15,199 nucleotides of DNA from Bacteroidia bacterium. GTDB lineage: Bacteria > Bacteroidota > Bacteroidia > Bacteroidales > UBA12481. Shown here piece by piece: positions 5,944 to 12,767 of this stretch. Each line of letters opens with the position of its first letter. Within the stretch, counting starts at the first letter, position 1. Location: positions 1-15,199 of the forward strand of contig JAPLDV010000453.1 in assembly GCA_026391235.1 (NCBI GenBank), written 5' to 3'. A program made the translations under genes and the position numbers. A model generated the notes under the pieces. The model did not search any database. It was not told where the DNA came from and was given only the letters and a program-made list of their open reading frames with translations.

Positions 5944-7815
5944 ATGAAAACAACAAACCTGTTTCCCATTCTGCTGCTGGCCGCATCGTGCAGCCTGCTT
6001 CCTGCTAAAAAGATCTATGTTTCCGTTGATGGCAGCGACATCAACAACGGGGCGAAGAACCAGCCTCTGCAAAGCCTTGAGGCTGCGCAGCAGGCGGTTC
6101 GTAAGATCCGGATCGAAAAACCGGCTCGCACTGTCAGGGTGATTATTGGCGAAGGTACCTGGTATATAACTAAACCACTGTTGTTTACCGCAGAGGATGC
6201 CGGCTCCGCCAGGTGCTCGGTTACCTGGGAAGGCCGGCCGGATGGAAAAACCGTGATATCCGGCGGACAAGTGATCACCGGTTTCCGTGATGAAGGATAT
6301 GGTTTGTGGTGGGCGCCCGTAGATCGGGGCATGGTTTTCGAGCAGCTCTACATAGATGACCGGCATGCTGTCCGCGCCAGGATTCCCAATGCCGGCGATT
6401 CGATGCCGCGCATCTATCTAAACAAATCCGCCTGGGTTTATAACCCCGATTCAACCGTGAAAAACATTACCGTGTCGGTGCGCGACCGGGGACTGTTTGA
6501 AAACCTTAACCCGTCAGGTGAATTTGAAGCGGTGGTTTTCAAGGAATGGACCATTTCCCGCTTTCATGTGAGTTCCTTGAGTGCTGATCCTCCGGAAATA
6601 TACCTGAAACCTCCGTTTCAGCTTTTCCAGGGAACCTACATTTCGATTTTTGCAGGAAGCGCAAGTACATACAGCTGCTATCTCGAAGGGGATCCCGCTT
6701 TCATAGACCAGCCGGGTGAATGGGCGCTCGACCGGGGAAGCAACCGCCTGTATTATAAACCATTGCCAGGGCAGTCACCGGAAAAAACAGTCGTAATAGC
6801 GCCAGTTGCGGAACAGCTGGTTACAATTCAAGGAGAGAGAGGAAGACCAATTGAGAATTTTGAATTCAGAAGAATTAAGTTTCAGGATTGTGCTTACCGG
6901 CTGCCGGCGTTTAATCACGACGGAATCCAGGCGGGCTTTTATTTTGGGGGAAATACCGAACCTGGCGGGAGTCTGGGGCTGATTCCCCCGGCCATCCAGA
7001 TGATGTGGGCAACCAATTGCAGATTGACCGATTGTGGAGTTACCCATGCAGGCGGCAACGGAATTTATATCCGGGAAGGTTGCAGGGATAACCGGCTGGA
7101 ACGGGTGTTTATTGAGGATATCGGTGCCAACGGCGTAATGGTCGGTCTGGCTGCGGACCCCCTGAAGGACTCCCTTTTGTTGCCTGTAAACAATACCGTT
7201 ACAGGCTGCACGGTGCATCAAGCCGGGGTTGCCTTCCACGGTGCCATTGGGATCTGGCTGGGATTCTGCGCGGGAAGTGTGATATCCGGATGCGAGGTGT
7301 ATGACCTGCCGTATACCGGCATCTCGGTGGGCTGGCAATGGAATCCCCTGCCCTCTTCATCGAAAAACAACCGGATCCTGAACAACCGGATCCACCACGC
7401 CATGCAATTCCTCGGCGACGGCGGTGGAATCTATACACTGGGATTTCAGCCCGGCTCAGTGATTGAAGGAAATGATATTCACGATATCCTCCGCAGCAAA
7501 CTGAACCATGCCTCCGACAATAACGGGATTTTCATGGACGAAGGAAGTAAAGGCTACCTCGTTAAAAACAATACCATCCGGAATACGGCACATACCAGCA
7601 TTCGCGGTCACCGGGCATCGGGTGTGGAGCTCACCGGCAATACCTTTTATCCCGGCGATAAGCCGGCGATCAGCCAGAGCCCGCCTTATGGAAAAATGAT
7701 CTTCGCCAATACCGATACCACCATCCGGTGGAAAAACCCAGGGTGGCCGAAGGAGTGGGGATACCCGGACAGTGTTACGGCGTTCACCATGCACGGGAAC
7801 AGGTTTTTGAAGTAA
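5944..7815 (+). CDS. Secreted right-handed parallel beta-helix protein, possible GH141-like glycoside hydrolase
   Basis: This 623-residue protein has a hydrophobic signal at residues 1-21 (MKTTNLFPILLLAASCSLLP); the cysteine at 16 is a weak lipobox candidate. The start of the mature protein (IYVSVDGSDINNGAKNQPL, then SLEAAQQAVRKIR) is the usual opening of secreted parallel beta-helix enzymes. It is followed by a beta-sandwich-like insert with VISGGQVITGF, EQLYIDDRHAVRARIPN and LNKSAW. From about 300 to the end are beta-helix coils rich in N/G/D turns, with GDGGGIYTLG around Asp492 and NNGIFMDEG around Asp532/Glu533. This layout and length fit the GH141-like group, whose known members include a fucosidase and a xylanase, but catalytic residues cannot be assigned without alignment. 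It is the only plus-strand gene, divergent from the operon at 5848, and no convincing promoter of its own was seen. Confidence 0.85.
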   Translation: MKTTNLFPILLLAASCSLLPAKKIYVSVDGSDINNGAKNQPLQSLEAAQQAVRKIRIEKPARTVRVIIGEGTWYITKPLLFTAEDAGSARCSVTWEGRPDGKTVISGGQVITGFRDEGYGLWWAPVDRGMVFEQLYIDDRHAVRARIPNAGDSMPRIYLNKSAWVYNPDSTVKNITVSVRDRGLFENLNPSGEFEAVVFKEWTISRFHVSSLSADPPEIYLKPPFQLFQGTYISIFAGSASTYSCYLEGDPAFIDQPGEWALDRGSNRLYYKPLPGQSPEKTVVIAPVAEQLVTIQGERGRPIENFEFRRIKFQDCAYRLPAFNHDGIQAGFYFGGNTEPGGSLGLIPPAIQMMWATNCRLTDCGVTHAGGNGIYIREGCRDNRLERVFIEDIGANGVMVGLAADPLKDSLLLPVNNTVTGCTVHQAGVAFHGAIGIWLGFCAGSVISGCEVYDLPYTGISVGWQWNPLPSSSKNNRILNNRIHHAMQFLGDGGGIYTLGFQPGSVIEGNDIHDILRSKLNHASDNNGIFMDEGSKGYLVKNNTIRNTAHTSIRGHRASGVELTGNTFYPGDKPAISQSPPYGKMIFANTDTTIRWKNPGWPKEWGYPDSVTAFTMHGNRFLK

Positions 7816-7828
7816 GGAGTGGAAATTC

Positions 7829-7973
7829 AGAGATTCGAGGACCAGTTTTGAATTCTGAAGTACAAGATTCAGGGAATTGAGCACTAGTTGCGTCCTCTGG
7901 TTGGTTTTCACACAGAGAGTAAAAGCAACTTGAATCTGTAATTTCAAAAGTCAAAACTGGTCCTCGAATCTCT
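7829..7973. repeat. Large inverted repeat between convergent genes
   Basis: Arms of 23 bases at 7829-7851 and 7951-7973 are perfect reverse complements (core ATTCGAGGACCAGTTTTG). Symmetry continues imperfectly both outward (AAATTC on each side) and inward (GATTCAG near 7867 against TGAATCTG near 7931-7938). The interior is about 100 bases with no gene. It sits between the stop of the beta-helix gene and the stop of the lipoprotein gene. It could work as a two-way transcription barrier or be a small non-autonomous mobile element. Confidence 0.8.
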
Positions 7974-7992
7974 AAATTCTTACTTCCCTGCC

Positions 7993-8601
7993 TCACTTTG
8001 TCTGCTCTTCCACCATTTTCTGGAGCTTCCTGTTCTTTAAAAAAAAGTTAATCGAAGGGAACTTATAACGAATGGTTAACGATTTCCAGTCCCATTCACA
8101 TTTCCCGATGCTGCTTTTCACCATCCATGCGGCATGATCCTTCCGCTTTTCTATCCACACATTCCGCATCATTGCCGAGGAGGTATCCCACATGGAAAAC
8201 TGCCGGAGCCAAAGACCGGTTCCGTTATCAAACACTTCAACCAGGTAATTGAAACCGCGGAGTTCGTCTAATCTGTTGAGAAAAATCACCATATAATAAT
8301 GATTCCCGTCTTTCAGTTGCATGGAAACAATCTGTTTCAGACTGATGGATTCCGGACGGAGCTTCCCCCAGGGAATCCATTCCTGGTAAAAAAAACTACG
8401 CATTCTGCCGGAATCCGGGGGTAAATCAAAGTGCTTGACCAAAGTATCGAGATGACTTCCATCCCGATAGGTTGGAATTTGCATCATGTCAACCGCAAAT
8501 TGATAAACCTCCCGTTCTTTTTCATTCTTGATTGTGCTTCTTTTTGAACAGGCCGATAAACCAAGTAGAAAGATTACTGCCAGAATTAATGAGTTTTTCA
8601 T
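7993..8601 (-). CDS. Lipoprotein of unknown function
   Basis: This 202-residue protein begins MKNSLILAVIFLLGLSACSK, a classical lipoprotein signal with lipobox LSAC and lipidated Cys18, so it should be anchored in an envelope membrane facing the periplasm or surface. The mature part is mixed alpha/beta, with many aromatic residues (SFFYQEWIPWG, NVWIEKRKDHAAW, CEWDWKSLTIRY) and no domain that I recognise. Its first 80 bases overlap the end of the HTH/membrane protein gene in another frame, so the two are probably translationally coupled and share a promoter near 9256. The strong lipoprotein signal inside the overlap argues that this start is genuine. It converges on the beta-helix gene across the inverted repeat. 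Confidence 0.82.
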   Translation of the reverse strand: MKNSLILAVIFLLGLSACSKRSTIKNEKEREVYQFAVDMMQIPTYRDGSHLDTLVKHFDLPPDSGRMRSFFYQEWIPWGKLRPESISLKQIVSMQLKDGNHYYMVIFLNRLDELRGFNYLVEVFDNGTGLWLRQFSMWDTSSAMMRNVWIEKRKDHAAWMVKSSIGKCEWDWKSLTIRYKFPSINFFLKNRKLQKMVEEQTK

Positions 8602-9229
8602 TGAGGTTGGATTTGATAAAAGTCTGCTTATTTCTTAAAAACGGTATGCCCGGGTAAAAAACGATCCTTTGTCCGCGATAACTCAGAATCGCATTTGTAA
8701 TGACCAGCACCAGATGTACAATATAAAAAAAGATATATACAATACCTGCTGCGCCCAGTTTTGTATAAATGATACCGGGATCAATCTGTCCGGTGATTTT
8801 GATCTCGTAAAAAACATTTCCCATAAAGAAAAAGGATGCCAGAAAAAACAGCATGCTCCAGGTAATCTCAAAATTGAGCAATTTCCGTCCGACCTCATTG
8901 GCATGTAAAACCTTGTCTTTCTTATATATCCAGAGAATCAGCGGAACCAGTATTCCAAGGAGCGGGAAAATCAGAAAGGTTAAAGCAGAGAGGTTCAGGG
9001 CGGCCAGGTACCCCCTGTCTTCCGGCATCTTCCAGTCCATTAAATCTTCTGGACCCACCTCCAGAACATTGCAGATTCGCAGGATACTATCTCCCCGGGC
9101 ATCTGTTTCTCCCTTTTCAATTCGTTGAATGGTCCGGAGATTTAATCCGGCTTTTTCGGCCAGCACCTCCTGGGAATACCCTTTAATCTTTCGCAATTGT
9201 ACTACACGGTTTCCTAGGCTGTTCATCAT
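8522..9229 (-). CDS. HTH (Xre-type) regulator fused to a DUF4870-like membrane domain
   Basis: Residues 8-62 of this 235-residue protein form an Xre/Cro-type helix-turn-helix: VVQLRKIKGYSQEVLAEKAG, then LNLRTIQRIEKGE. The rest resembles DUF4870, with three or four transmembrane segments at about 75-102, 119-141 and 155-183; the ANEVGRKLLNFEITW segment (110-124) is typical of that domain. Such fusions place a DNA-binding domain at the inner membrane, which suggests a membrane-linked regulator (inference). The natural DUF4870 end would fall near YPGIPFLR (192-199), but the frame runs 36 residues further, of which the last 26 overlap the lipoprotein gene. The tail may come from loss of an ancestral stop or from a base error. 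A second in-frame ATG follows directly at codon 2. A clear -7 box lies 27 bases upstream. Confidence 0.88.
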   Translation of the reverse strand: MMNSLGNRVVQLRKIKGYSQEVLAEKAGLNLRTIQRIEKGETDARGDSILRICNVLEVGPEDLMDWKMPEDRGYLAALNLSALTFLIFPLLGILVPLILWIYKKDKVLHANEVGRKLLNFEITWSMLFFLASFFFMGNVFYEIKITGQIDPGIIYTKLGAAGIVYIFFYIVHLVLVITNAILSYRGQRIVFYPGIPFLRNKQTFIKSNLNEKLINSGSNLSTWFIGLFKKKHNQE

Positions 9230-9255
9230 GGTTCTGTGATTTGTTTTAGCTGAAG

Positions 9256-9292
9256 CAAATATAGGGTTTCACTGCAACTCGCGGCTATCAAA
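9256..9292 (-). promoter_or_regulatory. Promoter of the HTH-DUF4870 / lipoprotein pair
   Basis: On the minus strand TATATTTG (9263-9256) matches the Bacteroidota -7 consensus exactly, 26 bases before the first ATG. The nearest TTTG upstream is at 9292-9289, but the 25-base spacer is longer than the usual 19-21, so the -33 element is uncertain. Confidence 0.55.
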
Positions 9293-9365
9293 GGTTACGG
9301 CATGTTTACGGCATTGGAGGAAATAAGGATCAAGGCGCAAGGCTCAATGCACAAGTAAGGCTCAT

Positions 9366-9395
9366 GGTTAAAGGAAGTCTCTAGGTTAAAGGAAG
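9366..9395. repeat. Short direct repeat
   Basis: GGTTAAAGGAAG occurs at 9366-9377 and again at 9384-9395, period 18. The surrounding purine-rich sequence is of low complexity. No function is evident. Confidence 0.5.
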
Positions 9396-9421
9396 GAAGG
9401 AGTTTGTCGGGATAAACAAAC

Positions 9422-9447
9422 AATTTGACCCCTGCAGGGGTCAAATT
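9422..9447. repeat. Perfect 26-bp palindrome
   Basis: The two halves are exact reverse complements centred on CTGCAG (half-site AATTTGACCCCTG). There is no T-run directly after it on either strand, so it does not look like a simple terminator. It could be a regulator site or part of a dispersed palindromic repeat. Confidence 0.8.
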
Positions 9448-9450
9448 TGA

Positions 9451-9553
9451 GTAACCGACGGTGCAACCGGCGGACTGTTCCCGAGGTGTACGAAGTTTCA
9501 GCCGTAACCGCCCGGTGCGCCGGCGGTTACTGAGGTTTCGCCCTTGCAGGGCG
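9451..9553. repeat. Composite palindromic repeat (two degenerate units, two hairpins)
   Basis: A 23-base unit beginning GTAACCG and ending CCGGCGG occurs at 9451-9473 and, with small changes, at 9504-9526. The second copy forms a 9-bp stem (GTAACCGCC / GGCGGTTAC, 9504-9530). It is followed by a 6-bp GC stem, CGCCCT-TGC-AGGGCG, at 9539-9553. The pattern is like intergenic REP-type clusters. Confidence 0.6.
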
Positions 9554-9664
9554 GCTTCCAGGTCCTGAATCCTGCTTACCTGAAAAGAACTATTCACTCA
9601 TATCAGGGTTAGCACCGAAAAGCAATTACGAAAATCATTGTTACCTGTGTCACCTGTGGAAAGT

Positions 9665-9697
9665 AAAAAATAGGGGCCGGCAAAAATGTCGACCCCT
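9665..9697 (-). terminator. Rho-independent terminator for the M16 peptidase gene
   Basis: On the minus strand a stem starting AGGGGTCGAC (9697-9688), a short T-rich loop and GCCGGCCCCT (9681-9672) form a 10-bp stem with one G-U pair and one mismatch. It is followed at once by A then TTTTTT (9670-9665). It lies about 70 bases after the peptidase stop, in the correct orientation. Confidence 0.65.
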
Positions 9698-9738
9698 CAT
9701 CGGAAGCGTTTTTACTTATTACTTTCTATTTCTTCAAA

Positions 9739-9765
9739 CTTGCTTTTTGCCTTCTGCCTTTTGCC
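9739..9765 (-). repeat. Heptanucleotide repeat directly after the peptidase stop
   Basis: On the minus strand the bases after the TAG read GGCAAAA, GGCAGAA, GGCAAAA, AGCAAG: about four degenerate heptads. Short tandem heptads of this kind are known from several bacterial phyla as fast-changing intergenic sequence. Confidence 0.5.
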
Positions 9766-12564
9766 CTATTTCTTAATCACCACCGCCTCCCCAAACCCCA
9801 GCGACTTAAGCGGCGCAGCCTGCGTGGCTGCATCTCCGGCAACAACATAGTACATCCTGTTCGGATTAATATACTTCTGAGCCAGGGCCTTATGCTGTTC
9901 AAGGGTCATATTCCGGATAGTTTCCTGTTCATTTTTTACATAATCTTTCGGCAGGTTATACATACTGATGTCTCCCAACATACTGGTTAAAGCACCCAAA
10001 GTTTCATATTTGCGTGCATAGGATTTCAGCAGCGAATTCTTGGTAAAATCCAGGTCCTCCTGCGTGATCCCCTGGCCATATTTCAGCATGAGGTTCTTGA
10101 AGATCTCAGCTGATTCCCGGGTTGCAGAGGAACGCACCGGAGCGGAAGCGGTAAAGGTTCCGGACACATAAGAGCCGGAGAAGCGGCTGTTGGCGCCGTA
10201 AGTGAAACCCTTTTCTTCCCGGAGTACCATATCGAGCCATCCGTTGATTGAAGCGCCGAATTTATTGTTCATCACCGTTGCAGCAAAATAATCAGGGTTG
10301 GTTCTTGCCGGTCCGGCACATCCGATATTGATAATGGATTGTTTTGCCCCGGGCACATCAATAAAATAAACCACTGATTTTGCGGGAGCTTCAGGTATCT
10401 CATAAATTGGGAATACAACCTCTTTGGCCGGCCATTTTTGAGCCAGAGCCTGCAGCGATGCCATCACTTTTTCTTTGGTGATCTGCCCTGCCAAATGGAA
10501 CGCGGCTACATTTGGGGAAAAGAAGGATGCATAATATGCTTTCAGGTCATCGAGCGTGATGCCGCTGACAGTTTCTTCTGAACCGCTGGCGCCGATACCG
10601 AAAATATGCTGATCGCCGTAAACCAGTTTCTGCAAAAGTTCCGAAGCCATGGCATTCGGCCTGGCTTTCTGCCGTTTCAAATTATTCAGCGTGCGGACTT
10701 TGGCCAAACCAAATTCCTCCTCGTCCCAGCGGGGTTCCAAAAGCATCTCTTCAACCAGGGCAAGGGTCTGATCGAAATTCCGGACCAAAGTATTGCCGCT
10801 GATGGAAATGCTTGTTCCTGAGGCACCAATCCTGATACTCGAGCCGAGCCCTTCAATGGCCTCCTGCAGCTCAAGCGGGGTTTTGGTTTTCGTTCCTTCA
10901 TTCATCAGGTCACCAACCAGGCTGGCAACACCTGCTTTATCCAGCTTATCCAGAAAATGCCCCCCCTTCAGAGTGATATTAAACTGAACCAGAGGAAGTT
11001 CGGTTTGCTCTATACCATATACCCTCATTCCGTTTGACAGTTTATCATTCCAGATTACCGGCAGGTTGATTACCGGATCCGGACCATCCAACGGCATCAC
11101 CGACCGGTCAAATGACGATGGAGTTTTCACTACCTTTTCCTCGGGCGCATTCTCATCTATCGTGACCTGAGTAGCATTCAAAATGTCTTCTTCCTTAACT
11201 CCGGCGGTCATCGAACCATCGGCAACGAGGTCGGCCTGGCCTTTCGGCACAAAGCTGGTGGCCAGGTAAGGCTTGCCTTTGATATACTTATCATAAACGC
11301 GGAGGATGTCAGCTTTTGTAACAGCTTTTACCCGCGCGATATCCTTTTTGTAAAAATCCGGCGAACCGGCATATTCATTATAATTGGCCAGTTGCCGTGA
11401 TTTGCCCAGAATACTGCTGATTCCACTGTAAAAATCTGTTTCCTGGCCGGCTTTTATCCGGTCCACGTCTTCTTCAGTGAATCCTTCCTTTTCAAAACGC
11501 GCAAAAGCCTCAAAAACAGCACTTTCAACTTCCTTAAGGCCAACTCCTTCATTGGCGGTGACCGAAACGTCGAAAGTTCCGGCGACTTCCTGACTGCTGT
11601 TATTGGCTCTTGCATTGGAAGTCAGCTTCTTTTCTTTCACCAGAACTTTATACATCGGCGCCTTTTTCCCGCTCGAAAGCAATTGTCCGAGATAACCCAA
11701 AGCATAACTATCGGGGCTATACTCTTCCACTGTTGGCCAAACCATTCTCAGCTGCGGAGCCCTGGCGAAATTATCTTCGTGATACAACTTTTTATTTTCG
11801 GATAGTTTTACCGGTACCGGTTTGGGATCAGTCAGATCAGCACCCCGTTTAATCTCTCCGAAGTATTTTCCGATCAATGACTTAGCTGTAGCCGGATCAA
11901 AATCGCCCGATAAAACCAGTGTGGCGTTATTGGGCACATAAAATTTTGCATGGAAAGCTTTTACATCGTCGATGGTGGCATTGAACAGATCCTCCATTTC
12001 ACCGATGACCGTCCAGCTGTAAGGATGTCCTTTCGGATAAAGATTTTTGGCAATCACCCCTCCGGTATGGCCGTAAGCAGCATTGTCGACACCCTGACGC
12101 TTCTCATTCTGTACCACATTCTGCTGGATATTGAACGTTTTTTTGGTGATGGTATTCTCTAAAAATCCCATTCGGTCCGACTCCAGCCAAAGTATTTTTT
12201 CGAGCGCATTTTTCGGAACCACCTCATAATAGGTGGTAGCATCATTGCCTGTTCCTCCGTTCAGGGTGCCGCCAGCATCCTGGACAATTTTAAAAAACTG
12301 ATCTTCGGGTACATTTTCGGAACGTTGAAACATGATATGCTCAAAAAGATGGGCAAAGCCGGTACGGCCAACAGATTCGCGGCCCGATCCCACGTGGAAC
12401 TGGATGGTGAGCGCAACAATCGGATCGGAATGATCTTCGCTGAGTATCACATCCAGCCCGTTTTTCAGGGTGTACTTTTCATACGGAATATTCAATTCCG
12501 ATTTCGATTTGCAGCCTGCCATCAGCAGGATAGCAAACAGGAGCAGTAAGTTTAGTTTTTTCAT
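9766..12564 (-). CDS. M16 family (insulinase-type) zinc metallopeptidase, lipoprotein, two-domain form
   Basis: This 932-residue protein has a lipoprotein signal (MKKLNLLLLFAILLMAGCKS, Cys18), so it is envelope-anchored. The N-terminal half is a catalytic M16 domain with the inverted zinc motif HLFEH (72-76: His72, Glu75, His76) and the third ligand Glu154 in VVQNEKRQG. The C-terminal half (from about 515) is the inactive partner domain: the aligned segment GVASLVGDLMNEG has lost the metal residues, while the substrate-binding Arg782 and Tyr789 pair of M16 C-domains is kept in LREEKGFTY. The two halves together form the clam-shell that degrades or processes peptides. It lies 203 bases downstream of a close paralogue on the same strand, with REP-like repeats between, and a terminator follows. 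The start is fixed by the signal peptide. Family and activity are well supported; the substrate is unknown. Confidence 0.95.
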   Translation of the reverse strand: MKKLNLLLLFAILLMAGCKSKSELNIPYEKYTLKNGLDVILSEDHSDPIVALTIQFHVGSGRESVGRTGFAHLFEHIMFQRSENVPEDQFFKIVQDAGGTLNGGTGNDATTYYEVVPKNALEKILWLESDRMGFLENTITKKTFNIQQNVVQNEKRQGVDNAAYGHTGGVIAKNLYPKGHPYSWTVIGEMEDLFNATIDDVKAFHAKFYVPNNATLVLSGDFDPATAKSLIGKYFGEIKRGADLTDPKPVPVKLSENKKLYHEDNFARAPQLRMVWPTVEEYSPDSYALGYLGQLLSSGKKAPMYKVLVKEKKLTSNARANNSSQEVAGTFDVSVTANEGVGLKEVESAVFEAFARFEKEGFTEEDVDRIKAGQETDFYSGISSILGKSRQLANYNEYAGSPDFYKKDIARVKAVTKADILRVYDKYIKGKPYLATSFVPKGQADLVADGSMTAGVKEEDILNATQVTIDENAPEEKVVKTPSSFDRSVMPLDGPDPVINLPVIWNDKLSNGMRVYGIEQTELPLVQFNITLKGGHFLDKLDKAGVASLVGDLMNEGTKTKTPLELQEAIEGLGSSIRIGASGTSISISGNTLVRNFDQTLALVEEMLLEPRWDEEEFGLAKVRTLNNLKRQKARPNAMASELLQKLVYGDQHIFGIGASGSEETVSGITLDDLKAYYASFFSPNVAAFHLAGQITKEKVMASLQALAQKWPAKEVVFPIYEIPEAPAKSVVYFIDVPGAKQSIINIGCAGPARTNPDYFAATVMNNKFGASINGWLDMVLREEKGFTYGANSRFSGSYVSGTFTASAPVRSSATRESAEIFKNLMLKYGQGITQEDLDFTKNSLLKSYARKYETLGALTSMLGDISMYNLPKDYVKNEQETIRNMTLEQHKALAQKYINPNRMYYVVAGDAATQAAPLKSLGFGEAVVIKK

Positions 12565-12618
12565 TTGGGTTTTATTGTGTTCGTTATTCGATAAAACATA
12601 CCTTGATCAAATTCAGAT

Positions 12619-12692
12619 TAGCGTGAAGGGGTCCCCGCCTTCTCAAAGGCACTGATAGCGTGAAGGGGTCCCCGCTTTCGCGGGGATGACAA
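12619..12692 (-). repeat. Tandem REP-like units (partial copy plus copy 3)
   Basis: A 20-base stretch starting TAGCGTGAAGGGG is repeated exactly at 12619-12638 and 12656-12675 (period 37). The second copy goes on through a hairpin (TCCCCGC, loop TTTC, GCGGGGA, 12669-12686) to ATGACAA. The first copy loses the second half of the hairpin. Read on the minus strand this is the same unit as at 3244-3290. Confidence 0.75.
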
Positions 12693-12720
12693 TAACACTT
12701 GCCCAATTTCTGCAGGAGCA

Positions 12721-12766
12721 CTTGTCATCCCCAAGAAAGCGGGGACCTTTTGACGTTGCTCCGAAG
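12721..12766 (+). repeat. REP-like unit, copy 4
   Basis: This copy begins CTTGTCATCCCC, has a weakened hairpin (AAGAAAG in place of GCGAAGG) and continues GGGGACC to GCTCCGAAG, parallel to copy 1. It stops one base short of the stop codon of the second M16 gene. With copy 3 it forms a pair whose TTGTCA ends face inward. Confidence 0.7.
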
Positions 12767-12767
12767 T

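Larger units (their letters stand above)
9230..9765. other. 536-base gene-free block with palindromes and a terminator
   Basis: Nothing here reads as a convincing gene. From left to right it holds the promoter of the HTH gene, a 12-base direct repeat (9366-9377 and 9384-9395), a perfect 26-bp palindrome (9422-9447), two degenerate copies of a GTAACCG...CCGGCGG unit (9451-9473 and 9504-9526), two hairpins (9504-9530 and 9539-9553), a plain AT-rich stretch (about 9590-9660), a terminator (9665-9697) and a heptad repeat (9739-9765). Confidence 0.7.

Noticed and set aside
6775..7338. 187-codon minus-strand open frame
   Set aside because: It is fully antisense to the beta-helix gene, whose frame shows clear signal peptide and coil motifs; the antisense peptide has none.
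9295..9597. A 100-codon minus-strand open frame in the gene-free block
   Set aside because: It is built largely from the palindromic repeats, its peptide is rich in R/L/S/P without domain features, it has no signal or conserved motif that I recognise, and it covers the promoter side of the next gene. Spurious translation of repeats is the simpler reading.
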